Below, in pieces: positions 28,340 through 41,716 of a stretch of 64,000 bases of DNA. The stretch's first letter is position 1. Every line of letters starts with the position of its first letter. Both the position numbers and the translations under genes were made by a program. The stretch is from Pseudomonas pharyngis (GTDB taxonomy: Bacteria; Pseudomonadota; Gammaproteobacteria; Pseudomonadales; Pseudomonadaceae): assembly GCF_021602345.1 (NCBI RefSeq), contig NZ_BQID01000001.1, positions 1 to 64,000 on the forward strand, given 5' to 3'. The notes beneath the pieces were generated by a model. That model did no database searches and was not told the DNA's origin. It saw nothing but the letters and a program-made list of their open reading frames with translations.

Positions 28340-30736
28340 TCAGACCTCATCCACCGGCACCCACACCACCAGACGAGTGCCATCCCCCGGTTCACTTTCA
28401 AGCACCAACCGCCCGCCCATGATCAACACCCGCTCGCGCATGCCCACCAGCCCAAAGGACGTCGGCCTGCCGGCAGCGGCGACGAATCCTACGCCATCAT
28501 CGCTGACCGTCAGACACAATTCGTTGCCTTCCTGCGTCAGCGTCAGTTCCACAGTATGCGCCTGAGCATGGCGCATGACGTTGGTCAACGCCTCCTGAAG
28601 AATACGGAACAGGCCGATGGCCTTGGCGTCGCTGAGGGGCGCAAGGTTGTCCGGCACCTGCACCAGACACGGAATCTGCGTGCGCGCCTCGAACCGCCGC
28701 GCCTGCCACTCGATGGCCGAGGCGATCCCGGCATCGAGAATCGGCGGGCGCAGCGCCGTCGCCACATCCCGAACCAGCTGGAACAACTGGGCAATCAGGC
28801 GCTTCATGCTGTTCAAGCGCTCGTTCAGACCCGGATCAAGTTGCGCGTAGGCCAGTTCGCACATCGACGTCTCCAGTTTCAGCACCGTCAGCATCTGCCC
28901 CAGTTCATCGTGAACCTCGCGGGCGATGCGCGCCTTTTCCTCTTCCCGCACGCTTTCCAGGTGCGCCGACAGTTCGCGCAGTTGTTCGCGGGAGGCCGCC
29001 AGCTCCAGTTCGATGCGTTTGCTTTCGGTAATGTCCCAGACAATGCCGTCCCAAACATAGGCACCGCCCTCCAGCTGACGGGTGATGGCCTTGATCTCAG
29101 CCCAGCGCTGCTCGCCCTGGCGCGTGAGAATCCGGCCCTGCCACGACCAGTCGCTGTCGGTGTCCAGCGCTTGATCCTGGGTCTGGTGATAGCCGGCCCG
29201 ATCATCCGGATGCACCAGGCTGCGCAGGCCCATGTCGCGATGGGCGATGGCGGCCGGCGCGTAGCCGACCAGACTTTCGCTGCCCTCGCTGATGTAGGCA
29301 AAGTCGATCTGCCCGGTTACCGGTGCACGCTCGAGACGGAACACCAGCCCCGGCACATTGGCCGCGATGCCTTGCAACCGCGCCTCACTTTCTTGCAACG
29401 CAGCCAGGGCACGACGACGCTCGGTGACATCGGTGAGATAGACCACCAGATACTCGCCATCGCGAAAACGCAGGAAGCTCAGCGACACGTCCGCCGGCAG
29501 CACACTGCCATCGGCCCGCACACAGTTGGCTTCAAAACTAAGTGGCCCTTCTTCGCTGGCTCGGGCGCGTTTCCACAGGTTGAGCCAGCGATCCATGTGC
29601 AGCCCCGGCTCAAAGTCGATCAACGGCCGGTCGATGATCGCGCCCTGTGGATAACCAAGCATGTTTTCTGCCGCGCGATTGGCGTAGCGCACATGGCTGT
29701 CCCAATTGACCCAGAGAATGCCGACGGTGCTCTGATCGATGGAAAACTGGGTCAGGCGCAAGGCCTCTTCGCTGGCGGCGCGCAGGGCGATGTCTTCACG
29801 CGCGTCGAGCAGGCGCTGTTCAAGACTGCGCTGCTGGCGGCGCTGCCAGAAGACGATGGCTACGCAACTGAGCAGCAACACCGCGAACAACAGGCTCAGG
29901 TTCTGCCAAAAGCCCGGCGACTCGGATAGCCGTGGGTACTTGGGTTGCAGCCATTGGGCATGCAGGCGCTCCAGATCCTTGGCCGGGATTGCGCGCAAGG
30001 CACTCTCGACGATCCCGGCCAGTTCCGGCCAGTCGCGACGGGTGCCGATGCGCAGCAGTTGCGGCAGACCGATGTCACCGACCACCACCAGCCCGGCAAA
30101 CTCCGATTCCGCCGACAGCCGCCCGAGCTGCGCCTCATCGACCACCGCGTAGGACGCCTGCTGACTCAGCAACAGTTGCAGCGCCTGACGCTCCATCGGT
30201 ACGCCTTGCAGATTCAGGTGCGGATAGTTGCCGCGCAGATAATCGGCGGTGACGCCGGGCATGCGCACGGCGACGCGGGTCTGGCTGTCGAGTTTTTCCA
30301 GCTCCACGGTCGCGCTGCTTTTCTGGTCGCTGACCACCAGTTGCGGCACGCGCATGTACGGATCGGAAAACTGCCACAGACGCAGCCCGCCCGGAGTCTG
30401 GGTCAGGCCTGGGGCGATGTCGATTTCGCCGTCCCGGGCAGCGGCCTCGAGTTGTGCCAGATCCTGAAAGTTGCGCCAGCTCAGCTCGACATTCAGCGCA
30501 CGGGCCAAGGCTTTCATCACTTCGACGTTGGCCCCCGACAGCCGCTGCAACCGCCGGTCGTATTGCGCGTACGGCGCCTGCAGCACCAGGCCCACGCGCA
30601 ATTCATTGTGCTGTGCGAGCCACTGTTGTTCGCTGGCCGACAACCGCGCGAGGTGGCTCGGTGGCGCAGGCGCCGCCCAGCCCATCAAGGGAAACGCCAG
30701 ACAGCCGATAACCCACAGGCAGCAAAAACGCATCAT
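28340..30736 (-). CDS. Membrane histidine kinase with periplasmic SBP domain and PAS repeats (AgtS-like)
   Basis: Sensor of the two-component system. The 798-residue protein has a signal (CLWVIGCLAFPLMGWAAPA), a periplasmic SBP_bac_3-type domain (from LSASEQQWLAQHNELRVGLV) to about residue 265, a transmembrane segment (LSLLFAVLLLSCVAIVFW), two or more PAS domains (QSTVGILWVNWDSHVRYANRA; then a PAS with PAC at about 440-560), and a HisKA_3 dimerisation domain with His609 in REVHDELGQ. A HATPase follows, with DDGVGF and GLVGMRER. Two adjacent ATGs (30736, 30733) are possible starts. Ligand is likely an amino acid related to the transporter's substrate; that is inference. Confidence 0.9.
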   Translation of the reverse strand: MMRFCCLWVIGCLAFPLMGWAAPAPPSHLARLSASEQQWLAQHNELRVGLVLQAPYAQYDRRLQRLSGANVEVMKALARALNVELSWRNFQDLAQLEAAARDGEIDIAPGLTQTPGGLRLWQFSDPYMRVPQLVVSDQKSSATVELEKLDSQTRVAVRMPGVTADYLRGNYPHLNLQGVPMERQALQLLLSQQASYAVVDEAQLGRLSAESEFAGLVVVGDIGLPQLLRIGTRRDWPELAGIVESALRAIPAKDLERLHAQWLQPKYPRLSESPGFWQNLSLLFAVLLLSCVAIVFWQRRQQRSLEQRLLDAREDIALRAASEEALRLTQFSIDQSTVGILWVNWDSHVRYANRAAENMLGYPQGAIIDRPLIDFEPGLHMDRWLNLWKRARASEEGPLSFEANCVRADGSVLPADVSLSFLRFRDGEYLVVYLTDVTERRRALAALQESEARLQGIAANVPGLVFRLERAPVTGQIDFAYISEGSESLVGYAPAAIAHRDMGLRSLVHPDDRAGYHQTQDQALDTDSDWSWQGRILTRQGEQRWAEIKAITRQLEGGAYVWDGIVWDITESKRIELELAASREQLRELSAHLESVREEEKARIAREVHDELGQMLTVLKLETSMCELAYAQLDPGLNERLNSMKRLIAQLFQLVRDVATALRPPILDAGIASAIEWQARRFEARTQIPCLVQVPDNLAPLSDAKAIGLFRILQEALTNVMRHAQAHTVELTLTQEGNELCLTVSDDGVGFVAAAGRPTSFGLVGMRERVLIMGGRLVLESEPGDGTRLVVWVPVDEV

Positions 30737-30809
30737 TGAAGTCTCATACACTGACAAATTCTGACCAACCCATTAGGCTGCCGGGATAACTTCTGGCCTG
30801 GAATAACCG

Positions 30810-31799
30810 ATGCCCCCTGTCTATCGCCTGGCAATGCCAGCATTGTGCCTGTCGCTGATCCTGCCTTGTGCGTTTTCCGTCGAAGCCGCGGATCCGGCGC
30901 CCGCCCCCGCCGCAGAAAAAGCCGCCGAAGAAAAACCGGTCGAACGCCAGCCACTGCTTGAGCGTAGTCAGGAAGAAGCCGCGGCACTCGAACGCAAGGT
31001 TCCAGCCCAGGAACAACAGCAACTGCAAGCGGGCAGCGACACCTTCCTTGCCCTGTGGAAACCGGCCAACACCGCCGAACCCAAAGGCGCGGTGATCCTC
31101 ATTCCCGGTGCCGGAGAAACCGCTGACTGGCCCCAGGCGATCGGCCCGTTGCGCCGCAAGTTGCCGGACGTCGAGTGGAGCAGCCTGAGTATCACCCTGC
31201 CCGATCTGCAAAGCGATGCCATCGCGCCGCGCGTGGTCGAAGCACCCGCCGCAGCGAAAACCGCCGACCCGGGCAGCAAGGATTCGACCACCGCCGAGCC
31301 GATCGAACAAGCCGCCGGCGGCGAAGCCGATGTGGCCGACAAGGTCGTTGCCGAATCCACCGAGGAACAGTCCAAGGCCGACGCCGAGCGAATTTTCGCC
31401 CGCATCGACGCCGCGCTGGCCTACGCCGAACAACAGAGCGCGCGCAGCATTGTCGTACTTGGTCATGGCACCGGTGCTTACTGGGCGGCGCGCTACATGA
31501 GCGAGCGACAAAACTCGCAGGTCGAGAAGCTGGTCCTGGTAGCCGCGCAGACCCCTGCCAAGGCCCAACCGCAACTGGTGGAACTGACGCCGACCCTGAA
31601 GCTGCCGACCGCGGACATTTTCTACATGGACAAGGCGCTGGACCGCAACGCGGCACTGGAGCGCATGCAGGCGAGCAAGCGACTGAAGACCTCCGCGTTC
31701 AGTCAGGTTGCACTCAAGGCTTTGCCGGACAACAAGGCCGAGCAGGAGCAGTTGTTCCGCCGGGTGCGTGGCTGGTTGAATCCGCAGAGCCCGGACTGA
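30810..31799 (+). CDS. DUF3530 alpha/beta-hydrolase-like exported protein
   Basis: Function unknown. The 329-residue protein has a signal peptide (MPALCLSLILPCAFSVEAA), a Glu/Ala/Lys-rich linker with coiled-coil character, then a hydrolase-like core: VILIPGAGETADWPQAI and the strand-turn-helix VVLGHGTGAYWAARYM. In catalytic hydrolases the turn is G-x-S-x-G; here the third position is threonine (GHGTG), so catalysis is doubtful. It is divergent from the sensor-kinase gene (73 nt between starts) and ends in a terminator shared with djlA. Confidence 0.82.
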   Translation: MPPVYRLAMPALCLSLILPCAFSVEAADPAPAPAAEKAAEEKPVERQPLLERSQEEAAALERKVPAQEQQQLQAGSDTFLALWKPANTAEPKGAVILIPGAGETADWPQAIGPLRRKLPDVEWSSLSITLPDLQSDAIAPRVVEAPAAAKTADPGSKDSTTAEPIEQAAGGEADVADKVVAESTEEQSKADAERIFARIDAALAYAEQQSARSIVVLGHGTGAYWAARYMSERQNSQVEKLVLVAAQTPAKAQPQLVELTPTLKLPTADIFYMDKALDRNAALERMQASKRLKTSAFSQVALKALPDNKAEQEQLFRRVRGWLNPQSPD

Positions 31800-31809
31800 C
31801 AAAGCGCAG

Positions 31810-31843
31810 AAAAAAAATCGCAGCCCAACGCTGCGATTTTTTT
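31810..31843. terminator. Bidirectional terminator between the DUF3530 gene and djlA
   Basis: A8-TCGCAGC-(ccaac)-GCTGCGA-T7 perfect stem between convergent genes. Confidence 0.94.
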
Positions 31844-31847
31844 ATGC

Positions 31848-32615
31848 CTAGCGAAAGTCCCGCCGTTCGCGAATCAACGTGTAGGCATTGTGCAATTCGC
31901 GGGTCCTCTCGGTGGCCTCGCGCACCTGCGCCGGCGTGGCCCCCGTCCCGGCCACCTTGTCCGGGTGATGCCGGCTGAGCAGACGCCGATAGGCGCGTTT
32001 GATCTGTGCCGGTTCGCTGGTGGCTGAGACGCCGAGCAGGCGCATCGCTTCCTGATAGCTCACCGCCGCGCTGACGATCGGACGCTTGTGTGGCTCGTAG
32101 TCCGCCGCCAGCGCCTGGATCTGCTGGGTCGTCCAGCCCAGCCACTTGCCCCACTGCGCCAGCAATTCCCGCTCGCTGACGCCGGCCCGACCATCGGCGA
32201 AGACCATTCGCCAGCAGGCGCGCAATACACCTTCAGCCGCGTGAGGTTGAGTGCTCAATCGACGCAGATAACCGCGCAGATTGTCGTTGCCGGACTTGCC
32301 CCGATTGAACGCGGCAATCGCCCGGCGCTGCGCCGGCTCGCTCATTTCCAGCGCGCGCATCTCATGCCGCGCCTGCTGGATGTGACCGTCCGTGACCCGC
32401 CCGTCGCTCTTGGCCAGACGCCCGAGCAACACGAATAACAGTTCGTCGTTGCGCAGCATCGGCCGACCGCCGAGTTTTTCCCGCAAATGCCCCCAGCTCT
32501 GCAAATGCAGGCGCCGATCCAGCGCCTGCCCCAACAAAGCCCCAAGCATGGCCCCCGGAATGCTGGCGATAGCAAAACCCGCTCCGGCTCCAATCAGAGT
32601 CCCTGGCCACAACAT
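31848..32615 (-). CDS. djlA: Membrane-anchored DnaJ co-chaperone DjlA
   Basis: Type III J-protein that stimulates DnaK at the inner membrane. The 255-residue protein opens with a Gly/Ala-rich transmembrane segment (GTLIGAGAGFAIASIPGAML), a TerB-like helical domain (DELLFVLLGRLAKSDGRVTDGH), and a C-terminal J-domain with the HPD motif (SRHHPDKVAG). Start 32615 is 1 nt from the murU stop, so it is the third gene of amgK-murU-djlA. Confidence 0.94.
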   Translation of the reverse strand: MLWPGTLIGAGAGFAIASIPGAMLGALLGQALDRRLHLQSWGHLREKLGGRPMLRNDELLFVLLGRLAKSDGRVTDGHIQQARHEMRALEMSEPAQRRAIAAFNRGKSGNDNLRGYLRRLSTQPHAAEGVLRACWRMVFADGRAGVSERELLAQWGKWLGWTTQQIQALAADYEPHKRPIVSAAVSYQEAMRLLGVSATSEPAQIKRAYRRLLSRHHPDKVAGTGATPAQVREATERTRELHNAYTLIRERRDFR

Positions 32616-32616
32616 A

Positions 32617-34304
<1,688 letters not shown>

Positions 34305-34434
34305 TGCAAGGGTCTCCGACGGCGCTAGCCGTCAAGCGGGTCATGCTTTATTATCCAGCATCTTTTTCAGACCATCGAGAGGCGTGCGGCCCACACCGCG
34401 GGCAGATGGCACGCAGGAAGCCCGGACTAATAAG

Positions 34435-37209
34435 ATGGCATTGAAATCCCCCGCGTTTCGTAAAAAATTTCCGTTGTTGGTAACCGGCAGTCTGCTGGCT
34501 ATGCAACCTCTGGCCAGTTCATTCGTTGTTGCCGCCGAGCAGTATGACTGCGCCGTCTCGGCAACGGGTGGCTGGGCCTGCTCGCCGAAGACGCCGGCCG
34601 CTGCCTTGCCGCCGCGTCCCGTGCATGACGGCAGTGCCGTCAGCGCCGCTGGCGAAGCCCCGGCCCAGAGCGGCTCCACTGCGGAGTCCGGGCCCAAGCC
34701 GGTACTGGTTACCGAGTCCAAGGGCCGCGGCCTGAAATCCCGTAGCGAAGACTACAGTCACCTCGACTGGGTTCCGCGCGAGAAGCTCACCGCCGCCCAA
34801 CTGGCCGAGACCGGTCCTTACTGCTCTGGTTCCTATATCGAACCGATTCGTCCTGGCATGAATGACAAGACGAATAAAAGTGACGCCCCGACCTTCATCG
34901 GCGCCAAGGCATCGCGTTATCAGCAGGATTCGCAAGTCGCGAGTCTGGCCGGTGACGTGGTCATGCGTCAGGGAAGCATGCAGGTCGAAGCCGACGAGGC
35001 CAACCTGTATCAGGCCGAAAGCCGTGGCGAACTGGCGGGCAACGTGCGCATTCGCGACAACGGCGCGCTGATCGTCGGCGACCACGCCGACGTGCAGCTC
35101 GACACCGGTGAAGCCAAGGTCGACAACGCCGAATACGTGATGCACAAGTCGCGCATTCGCGGTAACGCGCTGTACGCCAAGCGTGCCGAAAACGCGATCA
35201 TCCGTCTGAAGGACGGCACGTACACCACGTGCGAACCGAACAGCAACGCCTGGCAGCTCAAGGGCAACAACATCACCCTGAACCCTGCCACCGGCTTCGG
35301 TACCGCGACCAACGTGACGCTGCGGGTCAAGGACATTCCGGTCCTGTACACGCCGTACATCTACTTCCCGATCGACGATCGTCGTCAGTCGGGCTTCCTG
35401 CCGCCGACCATCGGTTCCGGCAGCGATACCGGCTTCATGCTGGTCACCCCGTACTACTTCAACCTGGCACCGAACTACGATGCCACGTTGTATCCGCGCT
35501 ACATGAGCAAGCGTGGCATGCTGGTGGAAGGCGAGTTCCGTTACCTGACCAAGTCGAGCGAAGGCCAGTTCGGTGCGGCGTACCTCAACGACGAGGACGA
35601 CGAGCGCAAGGGCCAGACCGACTACGAAAAAACCCGCTACATGTACAACTGGCAACACAAGGGTGGTCTCGACTCCCGTGTGTTCACCCAGGTGGACTAC
35701 ACCAAGATCAGCGATCCTTATTACTTCCAGGATCTGCAGACCGACCAGATCGGCGTGAAAAGTGCCGACTACGTGAACCAGCAGGGCTCGGTCACTTATC
35801 GTGGCGATAGCTACACCGCCCGCTTGAACGCCCAGGCGTACCAACTGGCAACCGTATCGAACATCACACCGTATGACCGTCTGCCGCAGATCACCTTCAA
35901 TGGCCAGCTGCCGTATCACCCGGAAGGTCTGAAATTCGATTACGAAACCGAGATCGTGCGGTTTGATCGCGACCTGAAAAACGGCGACTTTGTAAACGAA
36001 GACGGCACTGTCTCGCCACGTCTGGATAGCAACGTGGCCGGACTGGCCCGTGCCAACGGTGACCGCCTGAACCTGAAGCCAGGTGTCAGCCTGCCTATGA
36101 ACTGGACTTACGGGTTCTTGAAGCCGTCGCTCAAGTACCAATACACCCAGTACCAGCTTGATCTGGATCAGCAAGGCAAAAACACCCTGCTGGCCGGCGA
36201 AAAATTCAGCAGCAGCCAAAACCGTGGTGTGCCGATCGCCAGTATCGACAGCGGCCTGTACTTCGACCGCAATACTCAATGGTTCGGCAAGAACTACCGT
36301 CAGACACTGGAACCGCGCCTTTTTTATCTCTATGTCCCCGAGAAAGACCAGTCGGACATTCCAGTCTTCGACACCAGCGAATACACCTTCAACTATGCAT
36401 CGCTGTTCCGCGACAACCGCTTCTCCGGCTCCGACCGTGTCGGCGACGAGAACAAACTGTCGCTGGGCGTGACCAATCGCTGGATCGAAGACGACGGATT
36501 CGAGCGTCAACGCATCAGCGTTGGCCAGGCTCTGTACTTCAAGGACCGCAAGGTTCAGCTCCCGGGTATTGCGTTCAACGATCGGGATGATGCCAAGTCC
36601 GATGTTTCGCCTTACGCACTGGAATACGAATACCGCTGGAACCGCGACTGGCGCACCACGGCCGACTACAACTGGGATCCGGACAGCCGCAGCCCGCGTT
36701 CCGGTAGCGCCATGTTCCACTACCAGCCGGAAGATAACCCGAACAAGGTGGTCAACGTCGGCTATCGCTATCGCAACGACCAGGTCCGTTACGACCAGAA
36801 CACCGGTAAATGGTCGGTGGGTGGTGGAGACTACGGCACCCCGGGCCAGCCTGGCTACGTGAAGGACTACTACAAGATCCAGCAGCATGACTTCTCGGTC
36901 ATCTGGCCGATCGTTCCACAGTGGAGCGCGATCAGCCGCTGGCAGTACGACTACAACCGCAACCGTACACTGGAAGCCTTCGGTGGTTTCGAGTACGACA
37001 ACTGCTGCTGGAAACTGCGCCTGATCAACCGTTACTGGGTTTCCTACGACGAATTCAGTCAGGAAGCTCCGCAAAACGAAAAAGGCGACCACGGCGTCTT
37101 CCTCCAAATTGTTCTGAAGGGACTCGGCGGCCTCACCGGCGCCAAGGTAGAGAGCTTCCTCGACAAAGGCATCCAAGGTTATCGTCAACGTGAAGACCAA
37201 GCTTTCTGA
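34435..37209 (+). CDS. lptD: LPS-assembly outer-membrane protein LptD
   Basis: Beta-barrel that inserts lipopolysaccharide into the outer leaflet together with LptE. The 924-residue protein has a signal sequence ([23 protein letters not shown]), an OstA/LptA-like N-terminal jellyroll ([22 protein letters not shown]), and a large barrel. Cysteines for the interdomain disulfides are present (YDCAVS, CSGSY, and the paired NCCW near the C-terminus). The ATG at 34435 fits the family; the frame is open 17 codons upstream. It overlaps surA by 20 nt. Confidence 0.96.
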   Translation: MALKSPAFRKKFPLLVTGSLLAMQPLASSFVVAAEQYDCAVSATGGWACSPKTPAAALPPRPVHDGSAVSAAGEAPAQSGSTAESGPKPVLVTESKGRGLKSRSEDYSHLDWVPREKLTAAQLAETGPYCSGSYIEPIRPGMNDKTNKSDAPTFIGAKASRYQQDSQVASLAGDVVMRQGSMQVEADEANLYQAESRGELAGNVRIRDNGALIVGDHADVQLDTGEAKVDNAEYVMHKSRIRGNALYAKRAENAIIRLKDGTYTTCEPNSNAWQLKGNNITLNPATGFGTATNVTLRVKDIPVLYTPYIYFPIDDRRQSGFLPPTIGSGSDTGFMLVTPYYFNLAPNYDATLYPRYMSKRGMLVEGEFRYLTKSSEGQFGAAYLNDEDDERKGQTDYEKTRYMYNWQHKGGLDSRVFTQVDYTKISDPYYFQDLQTDQIGVKSADYVNQQGSVTYRGDSYTARLNAQAYQLATVSNITPYDRLPQITFNGQLPYHPEGLKFDYETEIVRFDRDLKNGDFVNEDGTVSPRLDSNVAGLARANGDRLNLKPGVSLPMNWTYGFLKPSLKYQYTQYQLDLDQQGKNTLLAGEKFSSSQNRGVPIASIDSGLYFDRNTQWFGKNYRQTLEPRLFYLYVPEKDQSDIPVFDTSEYTFNYASLFRDNRFSGSDRVGDENKLSLGVTNRWIEDDGFERQRISVGQALYFKDRKVQLPGIAFNDRDDAKSDVSPYALEYEYRWNRDWRTTADYNWDPDSRSPRSGSAMFHYQPEDNPNKVVNVGYRYRNDQVRYDQNTGKWSVGGGDYGTPGQPGYVKDYYKIQQHDFSVIWPIVPQWSAISRWQYDYNRNRTLEAFGGFEYDNCCWKLRLINRYWVSYDEFSQEAPQNEKGDHGVFLQIVLKGLGGLTGAKVESFLDKGIQGYRQREDQAF

Positions 37210-38506
37210 TTGTCTGCGCCCGCTGATGCTGGGCGCGCTGTTCCTGGGTACCGCGGCCAACGCCGCGGTGCAGTCCATCGATAAAGTGGTGGCCATCGTC
37301 GACAACGACGTGGTCATGCAGAGCCAGCTGGATCAACGCGTCCACGAAGTTCAGCAAACCATCGCCAAGCGCGGCGGCGGTTTGCCGCCTCCGGGCGTAC
37401 TGGATCAACAGGTGCTCGAGCGCCTGATCGTCGAAAACCTGCAATTGCAGATCGGCGAACGTTCCGGTATCCGCATCACCGATGAAGAGCTGAACCAGGC
37501 GGTCGGCACCATTGCCCAGCGCAACAACATGACCCCGGAGCAGTTCCGTATCGCCCTGTCCCGCGATGGCCTGTCCTATGAGGACGCTCGCGAGCAGATC
37601 CGTCGTGAAATGATCATCAGCCGTGTACGCCAGCGTCGTGTGGCCGAACGCATTCAGGTCTCGGAACAGGAAGTGAAGAACTTCCTCGCCTCCGATCTGG
37701 GCAAGATGCAACTGTCCGAAGAGCTGCATCTGGCCAACATCCTGATTCCGACCCCGGAAAGCGCCAATTCCGAAGCGATTCAGAGTGCTGCTCGCAAGGC
37801 AATGGACGTTTACCAGCAGCTCAAGCAAGGTGCCGACTTCGGCCAGATGGCCGTGGCCAACTCCGCCAGTGACAACGCCCTGGAAGGCGGCGATATGGGC
37901 TGGCGTAAAGCCGCTCAACTGCCACCACCGTTCGACCGTGAACTTAGCAGCATGACACCGGGTGACATCACTCAACCGGCACGCACTCCAGGTGGTTTCA
38001 TCATTCTGAAGCTGCTGGAAAAGCGTGGTGGCGAGAGCCAGATGCGCGACGAAGTGCATGTGCGCCACATCCTGGTCAAGCCGAGTCCGGTTCGCGACGA
38101 AGCCAAGACCAAGGAACTGGCTCAGTCGCTCTACAACCGCATCGAAGCCGGTGAAGATTTCGCCGAACTGGCCAAGAAGTATTCGGAAGACCCGGGTTCT
38201 GCCCTCAACGGCGGCGACCTGAACTGGATCGACCCGAACGCACTGGTACCGGAATTCCGCGCCGTGATGGCCAAGTCCCCGCAGGGTCAGCTGTCCAAGC
38301 CGTTCCAGACCCAGTACGGCTGGCACGTTCTGGAAGTCCTTGGCCGTCGCGCCACCGACAGCACCGAACAGGCCCGTGAGCAGCAAGCAATGACCGTACT
38401 GCGTAACCGTAAATACGACGAAGAGCTGCAAACCTGGCTGCGTCAGATCCGTGACGAAGCGTACGTAGAGATCAAACTCCCTGGTGCAGACCAGGCAGCG
38501 CAGTGA
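37190..38506 (+). CDS. surA: Periplasmic chaperone/peptidyl-prolyl isomerase SurA
   Basis: Escorts outer-membrane proteins, LptD among them, to the BAM complex. The 438-residue protein has a signal peptide ([21 protein letters not shown]), the SurA N-domain with [11 protein letters not shown], and two parvulin PPIase domains ([13 protein letters not shown]...; [14 protein letters not shown]...). It begins with GTG at 37190, inside the end of lptD, so translation of the two partners is likely coupled. Confidence 0.96.
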   Translation: MKTKLSDCLRPLMLGALFLGTAANAAVQSIDKVVAIVDNDVVMQSQLDQRVHEVQQTIAKRGGGLPPPGVLDQQVLERLIVENLQLQIGERSGIRITDEELNQAVGTIAQRNNMTPEQFRIALSRDGLSYEDAREQIRREMIISRVRQRRVAERIQVSEQEVKNFLASDLGKMQLSEELHLANILIPTPESANSEAIQSAARKAMDVYQQLKQGADFGQMAVANSASDNALEGGDMGWRKAAQLPPPFDRELSSMTPGDITQPARTPGGFIILKLLEKRGGESQMRDEVHVRHILVKPSPVRDEAKTKELAQSLYNRIEAGEDFAELAKKYSEDPGSALNGGDLNWIDPNALVPEFRAVMAKSPQGQLSKPFQTQYGWHVLEVLGRRATDSTEQAREQQAMTVLRNRKYDEELQTWLRQIRDEAYVEIKLPGADQAAQ

Positions 38507-39492
38507 AACCCAAGCGTTTCGCGCTGACACCCGGCGAACCGGCCGGCATCGGTCCCGACCTGTGCCTGCTGCTCGCCTCGCAAGCCCAGCCACACCCCCT
38601 GATTGCCATCACCAGCCGCGACCTGCTCCAAGAGCGGGCCGCGCAGCTGGGGCTGGCCGTCAGTCTGCTGGAAGTCGCACCGGGCAATTGGCCGGACGTT
38701 CCGGCGCCGGCCAACAACCTGTATGTCTGGGACACCCCGCTCAGCGCCCCGGTGGTCGCCGGGCAACTGGACAAGGCCAACGCCGCATTCGTCCTCGAAA
38801 CCCTGACCCGCGCCGGCAATGGCTGCATGAGCGGCGACTTCGCCGGGATGATCACCGCCCCGGTTCACAAGGGCGTGATCAACGAATCGGGCATCGCGTT
38901 TTCCGGTCACACCGAATTTCTCGCCGACCTGACCCACACCGCCCAAGTGGTAATGATGCTCGCCACCCGCGGTTTGCGCGTGGCGCTGGTCACCACTCAC
39001 CTGCCCTTGCGCGACATCGCCGATGCGATCACACCGGAGCGGCTGGAACGGGTCACGCGGACTCTGCACGCCGACCTGCAACAAAAATTCGGCATCGCCC
39101 AACCGCGCATCCTGGTCTGCGGGCTCAATCCGCACGCCGGTGAAGGCGGACACCTGGGCCATGAAGAAATCGACATCATCGAACCCACATTGGAGCGCCT
39201 GCGCGGCGAGGGCATGGACCTTCGTGGCCCGCTGCCTGCCGACACTCTGTTTACCCCCAAATATCTGGAGCACTGCGACGCGGTGCTGGCGATGTACCAC
39301 GACCAGGGCCTGCCCGTGCTGAAATACAAAGGCTTCGGCGCTGCGGTCAACGTGACCCTGGGCCTGCCGATCATCCGCACATCGGTCGACCACGGCACCG
39401 CCCTGGATCTGGCCGGCAGCGGCAGGATCGACACCGGCAGCCTGCAAGTCGCCCTGGAAACCGCCTACCAGATGGCCGAGACCCGTTTATGA
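38503..39492 (+). CDS. pdxA: 4-hydroxythreonine-4-phosphate dehydrogenase
   Basis: NAD-dependent step of pyridoxal phosphate biosynthesis. The 329-residue protein shows [12 protein letters not shown], the metal-binding histidines in [15 protein letters not shown] and [12 protein letters not shown]. It starts with GTG at 38503, overlapping the surA stop (GTGA), and overlaps rsmA by 4 nt, so lptD-surA-pdxA-rsmA is one tightly coupled operon. Confidence 0.96.
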   Translation: MKPKRFALTPGEPAGIGPDLCLLLASQAQPHPLIAITSRDLLQERAAQLGLAVSLLEVAPGNWPDVPAPANNLYVWDTPLSAPVVAGQLDKANAAFVLETLTRAGNGCMSGDFAGMITAPVHKGVINESGIAFSGHTEFLADLTHTAQVVMMLATRGLRVALVTTHLPLRDIADAITPERLERVTRTLHADLQQKFGIAQPRILVCGLNPHAGEGGHLGHEEIDIIEPTLERLRGEGMDLRGPLPADTLFTPKYLEHCDAVLAMYHDQGLPVLKYKGFGAAVNVTLGLPIIRTSVDHGTALDLAGSGRIDTGSLQVALETAYQMAETRL

Positions 39493-40307
39493 CCGAGCAA
39501 TACCAACACAAGGCGCGCAAACGCTTTGGCCAGAACTTCCTGCACGATGCCGGCGTCATCGACCGCATCCTGCGCTCCATCAGTGCCAAGGCCGGCGACC
39601 GCATGCTGGAGATCGGGCCGGGCCAGGGCGCATTGACCGCCGGCATCCTCAACTCCGGCGCACAGCTGGACGTGGTGGAGCTGGACAAGGACCTGATCCC
39701 GATCCTCAACCAGCAGTTCGCCGGCAAGAGCAACTTCAACCTGCATCAGGGCGATGCGCTGAAGTTCGACTTCAACAGCCTGAACGCTGCGCCGAACAGC
39801 CTGCGCGTGGTCGGCAACCTGCCGTACAACATCTCCACGCCGCTGATTTTCCACCTGCTGAACAACGCCGGCATCATTCGCGACATGCACTTCATGCTGC
39901 AGAAAGAAGTGGTCGAGCGTCTGGCCGCAGGTCCGGGTGGTGGTGACTGGGGTCGGTTGTCGATCATGGTTCAGTACCATTGCCGCGTAGAACATCTGTT
40001 CAACGTGGGGCCGGGCGCATTCAACCCGCCACCGAAAGTCGACTCGGCCATCGTTCGCCTGGTGCCACACGCGGTTCTGCCACACCCGGCCAAGGACCAT
40101 CGCCTGCTCGAACGCGTGGTTCGCGAAGCTTTCAACCAGCGCCGCAAAACCCTGCGCAACACCCTCAAACAACTGCTCAGCAACGCTGAAATCGAAGCCG
40201 CCGGCGTTGATGGCAGTTTGCGTCCCGAGCAACTGGATCTGGCGGCATTCGTACGTCTGGCCGACCAGCTCGCGGTACAGGTCCCGGCACCCCCCGCCGC
40301 CGACTGA
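39489..40307 (+). CDS. rsmA: 16S rRNA dimethyladenosine transferase RsmA (KsgA)
   Basis: Dimethylates the two adjacent adenosines near the 3' end of 16S rRNA. The 272-residue enzyme has [10 protein letters not shown], the SAM-binding [11 protein letters not shown], and the catalytic [12 protein letters not shown]. Its ATG overlaps the pdxA stop. Note that in Pseudomonas literature rsmA also names a CsrA homologue; ksgA avoids that clash. Confidence 0.96.
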   Translation: MTEQYQHKARKRFGQNFLHDAGVIDRILRSISAKAGDRMLEIGPGQGALTAGILNSGAQLDVVELDKDLIPILNQQFAGKSNFNLHQGDALKFDFNSLNAAPNSLRVVGNLPYNISTPLIFHLLNNAGIIRDMHFMLQKEVVERLAAGPGGGDWGRLSIMVQYHCRVEHLFNVGPGAFNPPPKVDSAIVRLVPHAVLPHPAKDHRLLERVVREAFNQRRKTLRNTLKQLLSNAEIEAAGVDGSLRPEQLDLAAFVRLADQLAVQVPAPPAAD

Positions 40308-40421
40308 CAGCCGATGAACGCTATCGGGCAGGACGCCACTCTGGTTTACTGCCCGATACTTGCCTAGACTGATTCCCCATCAGCTACGCCTCGCGTTCCG
40401 CTTCGTTTAAGGCCCTTTTGC

Positions 40422-40802
40422 ATGTCCGATCCTCGTTATCAGGTCGATGTCAGCGTCGTTACCCACTATCTGGCAGACCAATCGCAACCCGAGCACGACC
40501 GCTTCGCCTTCGCCTACACCATCACCGTACAGAATAATGGCGAGCAGCCCGCACGCCTGATGTCGCGTCACTGGGTGATCACTGACGGCGACGGCCATGT
40601 CGAAGAAGTCCGCGGCGCCGGTGTCGTCGGCCAGCAACCACTGATCGACTCAGGCAAAAGCCACACCTACAGCAGCGGCACGGTCATGACTACCAAGGTC
40701 GGCACCATGCAAGGCACTTACGAAATGGTTGCCAGCGACGGCAAACATTTCGACGCAATCATCAAGCCCTTCCGCCTCGCCGTCCCCGGAGCCCTGCACT
40801 GA
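40422..40802 (+). CDS. apaG: ApaG (DUF525) protein
   Basis: Small beta-sandwich protein of uncertain role, Co2+/Mg2+-efflux phenotype in some bacteria. The 126-residue product begins [17 protein letters not shown] and has the family core [21 protein letters not shown]. It lies 114 nt after rsmA and its stop overlaps the apaH start by one base. Confidence 0.94.
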   Translation: MSDPRYQVDVSVVTHYLADQSQPEHDRFAFAYTITVQNNGEQPARLMSRHWVITDGDGHVEEVRGAGVVGQQPLIDSGKSHTYSSGTVMTTKVGTMQGTYEMVASDGKHFDAIIKPFRLAVPGALH

Positions 40803-41683
40803 TGGCGACGTATGCCGTGGGGGACCTGCAAGGCTGCCTCGAACCGCTGAAATGCCTGCTCAAGCAGGTTGCGTTCGATCCGGCGATCGATCGGCTGTGG
40901 CTGGTCGGCGACCTGGTCAACCGTGGCCCGCAATCGCTGGAAACCCTGCGTTTTCTATATGGCATGCGTGAATCGCTGGTTTGCGTGCTGGGCAATCACG
41001 ACCTGCACCTGCTGGCGGCCGCTAAAAAGATCGAGCGCCTGAAAAAGTCCGACACCCTGCGCGAGATTATCGAAGCCCCCGACGGCCCGGTGCTGATGGA
41101 GTGGTTGCGTCAGCAAAAGCTGATGCACTACGACGAAGTGCGTGATGTCGCCATGGCCCACGCCGGCATCCCGCCGCAATGGTCGCTGCGGCGCGCTCTG
41201 AAGTGCGCCGCCGAAGTCGAAACCGCCCTGCGCGACGACAATCTGTTTCCCGCCTACCTCGACGGCATGTATGGCAACGAACCGGCGAAGTGGGACAACG
41301 ATCTCAAAGGCGTCACCCGCCTGCGAGTCATCACCAACTATTTCACGCGCATGCGCTTCTGCACCGCCGAAGGCAAGCTTGACCTCAAGAGCAAGGAAGG
41401 CCTCGACACCGCGCCACCGGGGTATAAGCCCTGGTTCCAGCACAAGGAGCGCAAGACCAAAGGTCTGCGGATCATCTTCGGTCACTGGGCGGCGCTGGAA
41501 GGCAATGTCCATGAGCCAGGCATCTGCGCACTGGACACCGGTTGTGTCTGGGGCGGCAGTCTGACCCTGATGAACGTCGACAGCGGCGAACGCCTGTCAT
41601 GCAAATGCGATGAGCATGGAGGCATTGCCCCAACCGTCGCACCACTTATCCCCGAAACTTCGCCAGTCAGCGTCCCGCGTTAG
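40802..41683 (+). CDS. apaH: Symmetrical bis(5'-nucleosyl)-tetraphosphatase
   Basis: Hydrolyses Ap4A to two ADP and removes Np4 RNA caps. The 293-residue metallophosphatase carries the motifs [18 protein letters not shown] and GNHDLHLL, with a further His in FGHWAALEG. Overlaps apaG by one base, so the two are translationally coupled. Confidence 0.96.
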   Translation: MATYAVGDLQGCLEPLKCLLKQVAFDPAIDRLWLVGDLVNRGPQSLETLRFLYGMRESLVCVLGNHDLHLLAAAKKIERLKKSDTLREIIEAPDGPVLMEWLRQQKLMHYDEVRDVAMAHAGIPPQWSLRRALKCAAEVETALRDDNLFPAYLDGMYGNEPAKWDNDLKGVTRLRVITNYFTRMRFCTAEGKLDLKSKEGLDTAPPGYKPWFQHKERKTKGLRIIFGHWAALEGNVHEPGICALDTGCVWGGSLTLMNVDSGERLSCKCDEHGGIAPTVAPLIPETSPVSVPR

Positions 41684-41716
41684 ACTGCGCTATCAGCCGA
41701 GCAACAGGAACCCGCC

